The notes beneath the pieces are model-generated. The model worked only from the letters and a program-made list of their open reading frames with translations, was not told where the DNA came from and made no database searches. From Calliopsis andreniformis (taxonomy: Eukaryota; Arthropoda; Insecta; Hymenoptera; Andrenidae), in contig NW_027480429.1 in NCBI RefSeq assembly GCF_051401765.1, positions 14,326,157 through 14,390,156 on the forward strand: a DNA stretch of 64,000 nt. Direction: 5' to 3'. A program made the translations under genes and the position numbers. Shown here piece after piece: positions 53,296 through 64,000 of this stretch (positions are counted from its first letter, which is position 1; every line of letters starts with the position of its first letter).

Positions 53296-53985
53296 GCAAC
53301 CTAGGCTTCACTCTAGGGCGTTGCTCCACCAGATCAAACAGTTAGGGCCTTAGAAGTCAACGCCCGAAGCATAAAATACAAAATAAATAGAACAGTTTTT
53401 CCATTGTATAAAACGAATAATTGCTACCAGTGTAAAAGTTATGGTCATTTCTACATTCCGAGCAACCTAGGCTTCACTCTAGGGCGTTGCTCCAACAGAT
53501 TGAATAGTTAGGGCCTTAGGAGTCAATGCCCGAAGCACAAAATGCAATAAAAATACAACAGTTTTTCCATCGTATAACAGAATTAATTGCAACCAGTTTG
53601 AAAGTGATGGTCATTTCTACGTTCCGTTCAACCTAGGCTTCACTCTAGGGCGTTGCTCCACTAGATCGAATAGCTAGGGCCTAAGAAGCCAACACCAGAA
53701 GAATAAAATACAAAATAAATACAACAGCCTTTACACCGTATAAAACGAATAATTGCAACCTGTGTGAAGGTTATGGTCATATCCACGTTCCGGGCAACCT
53801 AGGCTTCACTGTATGGCGTTGCTCCACCAGATCGAAGAGTTAGGGCCTAAGAAGTCAACGCCCGAAGCATAAAATACGATATAAATACAGCAGCATTTCC
53901 ATCGTATAAAAGGAATAATTGCAAACAGTGTGAAAGTAATGGTCATTTCTACGTTCCGGGCAACCTAGGCTACACTCTAGGGCGT
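53295..53985 (+). repeat. Block Y, copy 1 (11-monomer spacing)
   Basis: This matches 55,105-55,810 at an offset of 1825 bp and about 48.82-49.50 kb at an offset of 4481 bp. ACGTTCCGTTCAACC is at 53624 against 55449 and 49143 (coordinates of CCGTTCAA). Blocks X, Y, X', Z, Y' and W' then fill 52.5-57.05 kb. Confidence 0.85.
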
Positions 53986-54535
53986 TGCTCCACCAGATCA
54001 AACAGTTAGGTCCTTGAAGTCAACGCCCGAAGCATAAAATACAAAATAAATAGAACAGTTTTTCCATTGTATAAATCGAATAATTGCAACCAGTGTGAAA
54101 GTAATGGTCATTTCTACGTTCCGGTCAACCTAGGCGTCACTCTAGGGCGTTGCTCCACCACGTCTAATAGCTACGGCCTTAGAAGTCAACGCCAGGAGCA
54201 TAAAATACAATATAAATACAACCGCTTTTCCATCGTATAAAATGAATAATTGCAAACACTGTGCAAGTAATGGTCATTTCTACGTTCCGGGCAGCCTAGG
54301 CTTCACTCTAAGGCGTTGTTCAACCAGACCGAATAGTTAGGGCCTCAGAAATCAACACCAGAAGAATAAAATACAAAATAAGTACAACAGCCTTTACACC
54401 GTATTAAACGAATAATTGCAACCTGTGTGAAGGTTATGGTCATATCTACGTTACGGGCAACCTAGGCTTCACTGTAGGGCGCTGCTCCACCAGATCGAAA
54501 TGTTAGGGCCTAAGAAGTCAACGCCCGAAGCATAA

Positions 54536-57056
54536 AATACGATATAAATACAACAGCTTTTCCATCGTATAAAATGAATAATTGCAAACAGTGTGAAAGT
54601 AGTGGTCATTTCTACGTTCCGAGCAACCTAGGCCTCAATCTAGGGCGGTGCTCCACCATATCGAATAGCTACGGCCTTAGAAGCCTACGCCTGAAGCATA
54701 AAATACAATAAAAATACAACGGCCTTTTCATCGTATAACAGGAATAATTGCAACCCGTGTGAAAGTGATGGTCATTTCTACGTTCCGGGCAGCCTAGGCT
54801 TCACCCTAGGGCGTTGTTCCACCAGACCGAATAGTTAGGGCCTAACAAGTGAACGCCAGAAGCATAAAATACAATATAAATACAACAGTTTTTCCATCGT
54901 ATAAAACGAATAATTGCAACCAGTGTGAAAGTAATGGTCATTTCTGCATTCCGAGCAACCTAGGCTTCACTCTAGGGCGTTGCACCTACAGATTGAATAG
55001 TTAGGGCCTTAGAAGTCATCGCCCGAAGCATAAAATGCAATAAAAATACAACAGTTTTTCCATCGTATAACAGGTTTAATTGCAACCAGTTTGAAATTGA
55101 TGGTCATTTCTACGTTCCGGGCAACCTAGGCTTCACTCTAGGGCGTTGCTCCACCAGATCAAACAGTTAGGGCCTTAGAAGTCAACGCCCGAAGCATAAA
55201 ATACAAAATAAATAGAACAGTTTTTCCATTGTATAAAACGAATAATTGCTACCAGTGTAAAAGTTATGGTCATTTCTACATTCCGAGCAACCTAGGCTTC
55301 ACTCTAGGGCGTTGCTCCAACAGATTGAATAGTTAGGGCCTTAGGAGTCAATGCCCGAAGCACAAAATGCAATAAAAATACAACAGTTTTTCCATCGTAT
55401 AACAGAATTAATTGCAACCAGTTTGAAAGTGATGGTCATTTCTACGTTCCGTTCAACCTAGGCTTCACTCTAGGGCGTTGCTCCACTAGATCGAATAGCT
55501 AGGGCCTAAGAAGCCAACACCAGAAGAATAAAATACAAAATAAATACAACAGCCTTTACACCGTATAAAACGAATAATTGCAACCTGTGTGAAGGTTATG
55601 GTCATATCTACATTCCGGGCAACCTAGGCTTCACTGTATGGCGTTGCTCCACCAGATCGAAGAGTTAGGGCCTAAGAAGTCAACGCCCGAAGCATAAAAT
55701 ACGATATAAATACAGCAGCATTTCCATCGTATAAAAGGAATAATTGCAAACAGTGTGAAAGTAATGGTCATTTCTACGTTCCGGGCAACCTAGGCTACAC
55801 TCTAGGGCGTTGCTCCACCAGATCAAACCGTTAGGGCCTTAGAAGTCAACGCCCGAAGCGTAAAATACAAAATAAATAGAACAGTCTTTCCATCGCAGAA
55901 AACGAATAATTGCAACCAGTGTGAAAGTTATGGTCATTTCTATATTCCGAGCAACCAAGGCTTCACTCTAGGGCGTTGCTCTACCAGGTCGAATAGTTAG
56001 GGCCTAAGAAGTGAACGCCAGAAGCATAAAATACAATATAAATACAACAGTTTTTCCATCATATAAAACGAATAATTGCAACCAGTATGAAAGTTATGGT
56101 CATTTCTACTTTCCGGGCAACCTAGGATATACCCTAGGGCGTTTCTCCAACAGATTGAATAGTTAGCGCCTTAGAAGTCAACGCCCGAAGCATAAAATGC
56201 AAAATAAATAGAACAGTTTTTCCATCGTATAAAACGAATAACTGCAACCAGTGTGAAAGTACTGGTCATTTCTACGACCCGGGCAACCTAGGCTTCACCT
56301 TAGGGCGTTGTTCCACCAGATGGAATAGTTATGGCCTAAGAAGTCAACGCCAGAAGCATAAACTACGATATAAATTCAACAGCTTTTCCATCGTTTAAAA
56401 CGAATAATGGTAACCAGTGTGAAAGTTATGGTCATTTCTACGTTCCGGTCAACCTAGGCTTCACCCTAGGGCGTTGCTCCACCAGATTAAACAGTTAGGG
56501 CCTTAGAAGTCAACGCCCGAAGCATAAAATGCAAAATAAATAGAACAGTTTTTGCATCGTATAAAACGAATAATTGCTACCAGTGTAAAAGTTATGGTCA
56601 TTTCTACGTTCCGGGCAATCTAGGCTTCACCCTTGGGCGTTGTTCCACCAGATCCAATAGTTAGGGCCTAAGAAGTGAACGCCAGAAGCATATAACACAA
56701 TATAAATACAACAGTTTTTCCATCGTATAAAACGAATAATTGCAACCAGTGTGAAAGTAGTTGTCATTTCTACGTTCCGGGCAACCTAGGCTACACTCTA
56801 GGGCGTTGCCCCACCAGAACAAACAGTTAGGGCCTTAGAAGTCAACGCCCGAAGCATAAAATACAAAATAAAAAGAACAGTTTTTCCATTGTATAAAACG
56901 AATAATTGCTACCAGTGTAAATGTTAATGTCATTTCTACGTTCCGGGCAACCTAGGCTTCACCCTAGGGCGTTGTTCCACCAGATCGAATAGTTAGGGCC
57001 TAAGAAGTGAACGCCAGAAGCATCAAATGCAATAAAAATACAACAGTCTTTCCATC
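54536..57056 (+). repeat. Fifteen-monomer block, copy 2 (2.5 kb)
   Basis: This is the counterpart of 48,230-50,750. At about 57,057 the copy ends inside a monomer: CTTTCCATCG runs into GAAAGAACGTATAATTGC, whereas copy 1 continues with CTTTCCATCCTATAACAGG. The join therefore fuses this block to the tail of a GCTACACTAG-type variant without loss of phase. Confidence 0.9.
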
Positions 57057-58439
57057 GGAAAGAACGTATAATTGCAACCAGTGTGAAAGTTATGGTTATT
57101 TCTACATTCCGAGCAACCTAGGCTTCACTCTAGGGCGTTGCTCCACCAGATCGAATAGTTAGGTCCTTAGAAGTCAACGTCAGAAGCATAAAATACGATA
57201 TAAATACAACATCTTTTGCATCGTATAAAAGGAATAATTGCAAACAGTGTGAAAGTAATTGTCATTTCTACGTTCCGGGCAACCTAGGCTACACTCTAGG
57301 GCGTTGCCCCACCAGAACAAACAGTTAGGGCCTTAGAAGTCAACGCCCGAAGCATAAAATACAAAATAAAAGGAACAGTTTTTCCATTGTATAAAACGAA
57401 TAATTGCTACCAGTATAAATGTTATGGTCATTTCTACGTTCCGGGCAACCCAGGCTTCACTCTAGGGCGTTGCTACACTAGATCGAATAGCTAGGGCCTT
57501 AGAAGTCAACGCCAGAGTCATAAAATACAATATAGATAAAACAGCTTTTCCATCGTAAAGAACGTATAATTGCAACCAGTGTTAAAGTTATGGTTATTTC
57601 TACATTCCGAGCAACCTAGGCTTCACTCTAGGGCATTGCTCCACCAGATCGAATAGTTAGGTCCTTAGAAGTCAACGCCAGAAGCATAAAATACGATATA
57701 AATACAACAGCTTTTGCATCGTATAAAAGGAATAATTGCAAACAGTGTGAAAGTAATTGTCATTTCTACGTTCCGGGCAACCTAGGCTACACTCTAGGGC
57801 GTTGCTCCACCAGATCGAATAGTTAGGGCCATAGAAGTCAACGCCAGAAGCATAAAATACGCTATAAATACAACAGCTTTTCAATCGTATAAAAGGAATA
57901 ATTGCAAACAGTGTGAAAGTAATGGTCATTTCTACGTTCCGGGCAACCTAGGCTTCACCCTAGGGCGTTGTTCCACCAGATTAAACAGTTAGGGCCTTAG
58001 AAGTCAACGCCCGAAGCATAAAATACAAAATAAATAGAACAGTTTTTCCATTGTATAAAACGAATAATTGCTACCAGTGTAAAAGTTATGGTCATTTCTA
58101 CGTTGCGGGCAACCTAGGCTTCACCCTTGGGCGTTGTTCCACTAGATCGAATAGTTAGGGCCATAGAAGTCAACGCGAGAAGCATAAAATACGATATAAA
58201 TACAACAGCTTTTCAATCGTATAAAAGGAATAATTGCAAACAGTGTGAAAGTAATGGTCATTTCTACGTTCCGGGCAACCTAGGCTTCACTCTACGGCGT
58301 TGTTCCACCAGATCGAATAGTTAGGGCCTAAGAAGTCAACACCAGAAGAATAAAATACAAAATAAATACAACAGCCTTTACACCGTATAAAACGAATAAT
58401 TGCAATCTGTGTGAAGGTTATGGTCATATCTACGTTCCG

Positions 58440-59440
58440 GGCAACCTAGGCTTCACTGTAGGGCGTTGCTCCACCAGATCGAAGTGTTAGGGCCTAAGAA
58501 GTCAACGCACGAAGCATAAAATACAATGGAAATACAACAGTTTTTCCATCGTATAAAACGAATAATTGCAACCATTATGAAACTTATGGTCATTTCTACG
58601 TTCCGGGCAACCAAGGCTTCACTCTGTGGCGTTCTTCCACGACATCGAATAGCTACGGCCTCAGAAGTCAACGCCTGAAGCATAAAATACAATAAAAATG
58701 CAACAGTCTTTCCATCCTATAACAGGAATAATTGCAACCCGTGTGAAAGTGATGGTCATTTCTACGTTCCAGGCAACCTAGGCTTCACTCTAGGGCGTTG
58801 TTCCACCAGATCGAATAGTTAGGGCCTAAGAAGTCAACGCCAGAAGCATAAAATACAATATAAATACGACAGTTTTTCCATCGTATAAAACGAATAATAG
58901 CAGCCAGTGTGAAAGTTATGGTCATTTCTACGTTCCGGGCAACCTAGGCTTCACTCTAGGGCGTTGCTCCACCAGATCAAACAGCTAGGGCCTTAGAAGT
59001 CAACGCCCGAAGCATAAAATACAAAATAAATAGAACAGTTTTTCCATTGTATAAAACGAATAATTGCTACAAGTGTAAAAGTTATGGTCATTTCTACGTT
59101 CCGGGCAACCTAGGCTTCACCCAAGGGCGTTATTCCACAAGATCGAATAGTTAGGGCCTAAGAAGTGAATTCCAGAAGCATAAAATGAAATAAAAATACA
59201 ACAGTCTTTCCATCCTATAACAGGAATAATTGCAATCCGTGTGAAAGTGATGGTCATTTGTACGTTCCAGGCAACCTAGGCTTCACTCTAGGGCGTTGCT
59301 CCACGAGATCGAATTGTTAGGGCCAAAGAAGTCAACGCCCGAAGCATAAAATACAAAATAAATAGAACATCTTTACCATTGTATAAAACGAATAATTGCT
59401 ACCAGTGTAAAAGTTATGGTCATTTCTACGTTCCGGGCAA
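58440..59440 (+). repeat. Six-monomer block copied at 61.26-62.26 kb
   Basis: The offset is 2821 bp (17 monomers minus 1). Shared private variants are AACGCACGAAGC, AATGGAAATAC (AATGGATATAC in the second), AACCATTATGAAAC, CACCCAAGGGCG against GACCCAAGGGCG, and CACGAGATCGAATTG. The copies diverge at about 59,440, where one has GGGCGGTGCTGC and the other GGGCGTTATTCC. Confidence 0.8.
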
Positions 59441-59461
59441 CCTAGGCTTCACTCTAGGGCG

Positions 59462-59635
59462 GTGCTGCACCATATCGAATAGCTACGGCCTTAGAAGCCT
59501 ACGCCTGAAGCATAAAATACAATAAAAATACAACGGTCTTTTCATCGTATAAGAGGAATAATTGCAACAAGCGTGAAAGTAATGATCATTTGGGCGTTTC
59601 GGGCATCCTAGACTTAACTCTGAGGCATTGCTCCA
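59462..59635 (+). repeat. Divergent marker monomer D, copy 6
   Basis: This lies 14,769 bp after copy 5, within a block shared with 43.45-45.03 kb. It has CGTATAAGAGG instead of CGTATAACAGG, shared only with copy 7. Confidence 0.85.
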
Positions 59636-62600
59636 CCAGATCGAATAGTTAGGGCCTAAGAAGTCATCGCCAGAAGCATAAAATACGATATAAATACAAC
59701 AGCTTTTCAATCGTATAAAAGGAATAATTGCAAACAGTGTGAAAGTAATGGTCATTTCTACGTTCCGGGCAACCTAGGCTTCACCCTAGGGCGTTGCTCC
59801 ACCAGATCAAACAGTTAGGTCCTTGAAGTCAACGCCCGAAGCATAAAATACAAAATAAATAGAACAGTTTTTCCATTGTATAAAACGAATAATTGCTACC
59901 AGTGTAAAAGTTATGGTCATTTCTACGTTCCGGGCAACCTAGGCTTCACCCTAGGGCGTTGTTCCACCAGATCGAATAGTTAGGGCCTAAGAAGTGAACG
60001 CCAGTAGCATAAAATGCAATAAAAATGCAACAGTCTTTCCATCCTATAACAGGAATAATTGCAACCCGTGTGAAAGTTATGGTTATTTCTACATTCCGAG
60101 CTACCTAGGCTTCACTCTAGGGCGTTGTTCCACCAGCTCGAATAGTTAGGGCCTAAGAAGTGAACGCCAGAAGCATTAAATACAATAAAAATACAACAGT
60201 TTTTCCATCGTATAACAGGATTAATTGCAACCAGTTTGAAAGTGATGGTCACTTCTATATTCCGGGCAACCCAGGCTTCACTCTATGGCGTTGCTACACT
60301 AGATCGAATAGCTAGGTCCTTAGAAGTCAACGCCAGAGTCATAAAATACAATATAAATACAACAGCTTTTCCATCGTAAAGAACGTATAATTGCAACCAG
60401 TGTGAAAGTTATGGTTATTTCTACATTCCGAGCAACCTAGGCTTCACTCTAGGGCGTTGCTCCACCAGATCGAATACTTAGGTCCTTAGAAGTCAACGCC
60501 AGAAGCATAAAATACGATATAAATACAACAGCTTTTGCATCGTATAAAAGGAATAATTGCAAACAGTGTGAAAGTAATTGTCATTTCTACGTTCCGGGCA
60601 ACCTAGGCTACACTCTAGGGCGTTGCTCCACCAGATCAAACAGTTAGTGCCTTAGAAGTCAACACCCGAAGCGTAAAATACAAAATAAATAGAACAGTTT
60701 TTCCATCGCAGAAAACGAATAATTGCAACCAGTGTGAAAGTAATGATCATTTCTACATTCCGAGCAACCTAGGCTTCACTCTAGGGCGTTGCTCCAACAG
60801 ATTGAATAGTTAGGGCCTTAGAAGTCAACGCCCGAAGCATAAAATGCAATAAAAATACAACAGCTTTTCCATCGTATAACAGGATTAATTGCAACCAGTT
60901 TGAAAGTGATGGTCATTTCTACGTTCCGGGCAACCTAGGCTTCACTCTAGGGCGTTGCTCCACCAGATCAAACAGTGAGGGCCTTAGAAGTCAACGCCCG
61001 AAGCATAAAGTACAAAATAAATAGAACAGTTTTTCCATTGTAAAAAACGAATAATTGCTACCAGTGTAAAAGTTATGGTCATTTCTACGTTCCGGGCAAC
61101 CTAGGCTTCACCCTAGGGCGTTGTTCCACCAGATCGAATAGTTAGGGCCTAAGAAGTGAACGCCAGAAGCATAAAATGCAATAAAAATACAACAGTCTTT
61201 CCATCCTATAACAGGAATAATTGCAATCCGTGTGAAAGTGATGGTCATTTGTACGTTCCAGGCAACCTAGGCTTCACTGTAGGGCGTTGCTCCACCAGAT
61301 CGAAGTGTTAGGGCCTAAGAAGTCAACGCACGAAGCATAAAATACAATGGATATACAACAGTTTTTCCATCGTATAAAACGAATAATTGCAACCATTATG
61401 AAACTTATGGTCATTTCTACGTTCCGGGCAACCAAGGCTTCACTCTGTGGCGTTCTTCCACGACATCGAATAGCTACGGCCTCAGAAGTCAACGCCTGAA
61501 GCATAAAATACAATAAAAATGCAACAGTCTTTCCATCCTATAACAGGAATAATTGCAACCCGTGTGAAAGTGATGGTCATTTCTACGTTCCAGTCAACCT
61601 AGGCTTCACTCAAGGGCGTTTTTCCACCAGATCGAATAGTTAGGGCCTAAGAAGTCAACGCCAGAAGCATAAAATACAATATAAATACGACAGTTTTTCC
61701 ATCGTATAAAACGAATAATTGAAGCCAGTGTGAAAGTTATGGTCATTTCTACGTTCCGGGCAACCTAGGCTTCACTCTAGGGCGTTGCTCCACCAGATCA
61801 AACAGCTAGGGCCTTAGAAGTCAACGCCCGAAGCATAAAATACAAAATAAATAGAACAGTTTTTCCATTGTATAAAACGAATAATTGCTACAAGTGTAAA
61901 AGTTATGGTCATTTCTACGTTCAGGGCAACCTAGGCTTGACCCAAGGGCGTTATTCCACAAGATCGAATAGTTAGGGCCTAAGAAGTGAACTCCAGAAGC
62001 ATAAAATGCAATAAAAATACAACAGTCTTTCCATCCTATAACAGGAATAATTGCAATCCGTGTGAAAGTGATGGTCATTTGTGCGTTCCAGGCAACCTAG
62101 GCTTCACTCTAGGGCGTTGCTCCACGAGATCGAATTGTTAGGGCCAAAGAAGTCAACGCCCGAAGCATAAAATACAAAATAAATAGAACATTTTTTCCAT
62201 TGTATAAAACGAATAATTGCTACCAGTGTAAAAGTTATGGTCATTTCTACGTTCCGGGCAACCTAGGCTTCAGCCTAGGGCGTTATTCCACCAGGTCGAA
62301 TAGTTAGGGCCTAAGAAGTCAACGCCAGAAGCATAAAATACAATATAAATATGACAGTTTTTCCATCGTATAAAACGAATAATAGCAGCCAGTGTGCAAG
62401 TTATGGTCATTTCTACGTTCCGGGCAACCTAGGCTTCACTCTAGGGCGTTGCTCCACCAGATCAAACAGTTAGGGCCTTAGAAGTCAACGCCCGAAGCAT
62501 AAAATACAAAATAAATAGAACAGTTTTTCCATTCTTTAAAACGAATAATTGCGACCAGTGTAAAAGTTATGGTCATTTCTACGATCCGGGCAACCTAGGC

Positions 62601-62808
62601 TTCACTCTAGGGCGGTGCTGCACCATATCGAATAGTTACGGCCTTAGAAGCCTACGCCTGAAGCATAAAATACAATAAAAATACAACAGTTTTTCCATTG
62701 TATAAAACGAATAATTGCTACCAGTGTAAAAGTTATGGTCATTTCTACGTTCCCGGCAACCTAGGCTACACTCTAGGGCGTTGCTCCACCAGATCGAATA
62801 GTTAGGGC

Positions 62809-64000
62809 CATAGAAGTCAACGCCAGAAGCATAAAATACGCTATAAATACAACAGCTTTTCAATCGTATAAAAGGAATAATTGCAAACAGTGTGAAAGTA
62901 ATGGTCATTTCTACGTTCCGGGCAACCTAGGCTTCACCCTAGGGCGTTGTTCCACCAGATTAAACAGTTAGGGCCTTAGAAGTCAACGCCCGAAGCATAA
63001 AATACAAAATAAATAGAACAGTTTTTCCATTGTATAAAACGAATAATTGCTACCAGTGTAAAAGTTATGGTCATTTCTACGTTGCGGGCAACCTAGGCTT
63101 CACCCTTGGGCGTTGTTCCACTAGATCGAATAGTTAGGGCCATAGAAGTCAACGCCAGAAGCATAAAATACGATATAAATACAACAGCTTTTCAATCGTA
63201 TAAAAGGAATAATTGCAAACAGTGTGAAAGTAATGGTCATTTCTACGTTCCGGGCAACCTAGGCTTCACTCTACGGCGTTGTTCCACCAGATCGAATAGT
63301 TAGGGCCTAAGAAGTCAACACCAGAAGAATAAAATACAAAATAAATACAACAGCCTTTACACCGTATAAAACGAATAATTGCAAACTGTGTGAAGGTTAT
63401 GGTCATATCTACGTTCCGGGCAACCTAGGCTTCACTGTAGGGCGTTGCTCCACCAGATCGAAGTGTTAGGGCCTAAGAAGTCAACGCACGAAGCATAAAA
63501 TACAATGGAAATAGAACATTTTTACCATTGTATAAAACGAATAATTGCTACCAGTGTAAAAGTTATGGTCATTTCTACGTTCCGGGCAACCTAGGCTTCA
63601 CTCTAGGGCGGTGCTGCACCATATCGAATAGCTACGGCCTTAGAAGCCTACGCCTGAAGCATAAAATACAATAAAAATACAACGGTCTTTTCATCGTATA
63701 AGAGGAATAATTGCAACAAGCGTGAAAGTAATGATCATTTGGGCGTTTCGGGCATCCTAGACTTAACTCTGAGGCATTGCTCCACCAGATCGAATAGTTA
63801 GGGCCTAAGAAGTCATGGCCAGAAGCATAAAATACGATATAAATACAACAGCTTTTCAATCGTATAAAAGGAATAATTGCAAACAGTGTGAAAGTAATGG
63901 TCATTTCTACGTTCCGGGCAACCTAGGCTTCACCCTAGGGCGTTGCTCCACCAGATCAAACAGATAGGTCCTTGAAGTCAACGCCCGAAGCATAAAATAC
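62809..64000 (+). repeat. Terminal block lacking exactly five monomers
   Basis: The block follows 57,830 onward, then at about 63,513 (AATGGAAATAGAACATTTTT) switches to the part at 59,362 (AATAGAACATC). The change of offset from 4979 to 4149 is 830 bp, which is 5 x 166. The monomer phase is unbroken across the junction. The block runs off the window end. Confidence 0.85.
63611..63784 (+). repeat. Divergent marker monomer D, copy 7
   Basis: This lies 4149 bp after copy 6 and shares CGTATAAGAGG with it, so it is the closest relative. It belongs to the terminal shortened copy. Confidence 0.85.

Larger units (their letters stand above)
57830..59851 (+). repeat. Twelve-monomer block, source-like copy of the window's last segment
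   Basis: Its first part (to about 58,534) matches 62,809-63,513 at an offset of 4979 bp, and its last part (from about 59,362) matches 63,511-64,000 at an offset of 4149 bp. It contains GCTATAAATAC, TTTTCAATCG, GTTGCGGGCAACC, CACTAGATCG, and marker D copy 6. It also shares about 58,219-59,800 with 43,450-45,030. Confidence 0.85.
1..64000 (+). repeat. 166-bp tandem satellite array filling the window (about 385 head-to-tail monomers)
   Basis: The landmark GTCAT recurs every 166 bp from 161 onward. Only about 5 bp of register is lost across 384 periods, up to 63900. Every stretch I read aligns to the same monomer in the same orientation, with no unique interval, mobile element or gene between monomers. 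Both ends lie inside the array, so its real length is greater. Since 166 is not a multiple of 3, a reading frame shifts at each monomer, and the consensus has stops such as the TAG in GAATAGTTAG; no long frame can persist. Arrays of this size and purity are typical of eukaryotic centromeric or pericentromeric heterochromatin (established knowledge). The centromeric role here is inferred, and the family is not recognised. Confidence 0.97.
35271..64000 (+). repeat. Right satellite domain (variant set B)
   Basis: Diagnostic variants first appear near 36,230 (GCTACACTAG), 37,075 (GAAGTGTTAGGG) and 37,563 (CAGCTCGAATAG), and then recur to the end. Monomers with TGTAAAAGTTATGG, AACCCGTGTGAAAG and CATCCTATAACAGG are frequent. 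Set A markers are nearly absent. Higher-order blocks inside this domain copy one another, whereas links to the left domain are limited, mainly the divergent marker monomer. The two halves were probably homogenised separately (inference). Confidence 0.75.

Noticed and set aside
822..63904. Open reading frames of 60-90 codons on both strands, several repeated almost word for word
   Set aside because: They all fall inside the satellite and recur only because the DNA recurs. The 166-bp unit shifts frame every copy, and stops end each frame within two monomers. The conserved look of the peptides follows from the repeat, with no start context, domain or signal to support coding.
1..64000. CRISPR array or bacterial repeat region
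   Set aside because: Repeats abut one another with no unique spacers, the unit is 166 bp, and there are no cas genes or any other bacterial genes.
1..64000. Transposon or LTR remnants in the array
   Set aside because: I saw no break of monomer phase beyond a few bases, no target-site duplications and no non-satellite stretch.
1..64000. Naming the family as one of the known 166-bp satellites (for example those of Medicago or of oysters)
   Set aside because: Only the length would agree. I cannot recall or compare those sequences reliably, so a species call is not supported. A direct alignment would settle it.
1..64000. One regular higher-order repeat across the window
   Set aside because: Offsets between matching blocks vary (8, 9, 11, 16, 18, 20, 25, 27, 29, 30, 38 monomers and more) and matches end after 3-15 monomers, so the structure is a mosaic.

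Overview
The whole window is one uninterrupted tandem satellite DNA array. The basic unit is 166 bp: the landmark GTCAT falls at 161, 327, 493, 659, 825, 991, 1157 and 1323, exactly 166 bp apart. It is still nearly in step at 63900, where 384 periods span 63,739 bp (mean 165.99). About 385 monomers are present, all head to tail on the + strand. One monomer counted base by base (327-492) is 40% G+C, about 50% over its first 90 bp and 28% over its last 76 bp. I found no protein-coding gene, RNA gene, transposon, inverted segment, microsatellite or unique sequence. All open frames are short and recur because the repeat recurs. This points to centromeric or pericentromeric heterochromatin of a eukaryote. 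The unit is in the nucleosome or chromatosome size class common for plant and animal centromeric satellites. I do not recognise the family, so I name no species and cannot choose between plant and animal.

Monomers differ from one another, and the differences are ordered. Runs of several variant monomers recur as higher-order blocks, nearly always displaced by a whole number of monomers. Spacings that I measured are 8, 9, 11, 16, 18, 20, 23, 25, 27, 29, 30, 38, 56, 70 and over 100 monomers. The 11-monomer spacing (1825-1827 bp) recurs in five separate places. There is no single regular higher-order repeat; the array is a mosaic of copied, shortened and re-copied blocks.

Layout. From 1 to about 35 kb lies a left domain, marked by variants with CAGATGGAATAG, GCGCAATCTTGG and GAATGATAGCAACC. 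It includes an 11-monomer block followed by an 8-monomer derivative (16.9-20.1 kb), a 25-monomer-spaced copy (24.9-26.1 and 29.1-30.3 kb) and a dispersed cassette marked by GTCCTTTCTAC. From about 36 kb to the end lies a right domain with other diagnostic variants (GCTACACTAG, CAGCTCGAATAG, GAAGTGTTAGGG). It includes an 18-monomer-spaced pair (40.5-42.3 and 43.5-45.3 kb), a 2.5-kb block copied at 48.2-50.75 and 54.5-57.05 kb, and a terminal copy (62.8-64.0 kb) that equals 57.8-59.85 kb minus exactly five monomers.

Most monomers carry an inverted repeat, GGGCGTTG / CAACGCCC with a 34-bp spacer (7 bp or shorter in some subfamilies), a short dyad TTAGG-G-CCTAA that is intact in some subfamilies and broken in others, and a TATAAAA motif in the AT-rich half. 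These are the best candidates for structural or protein-binding function.
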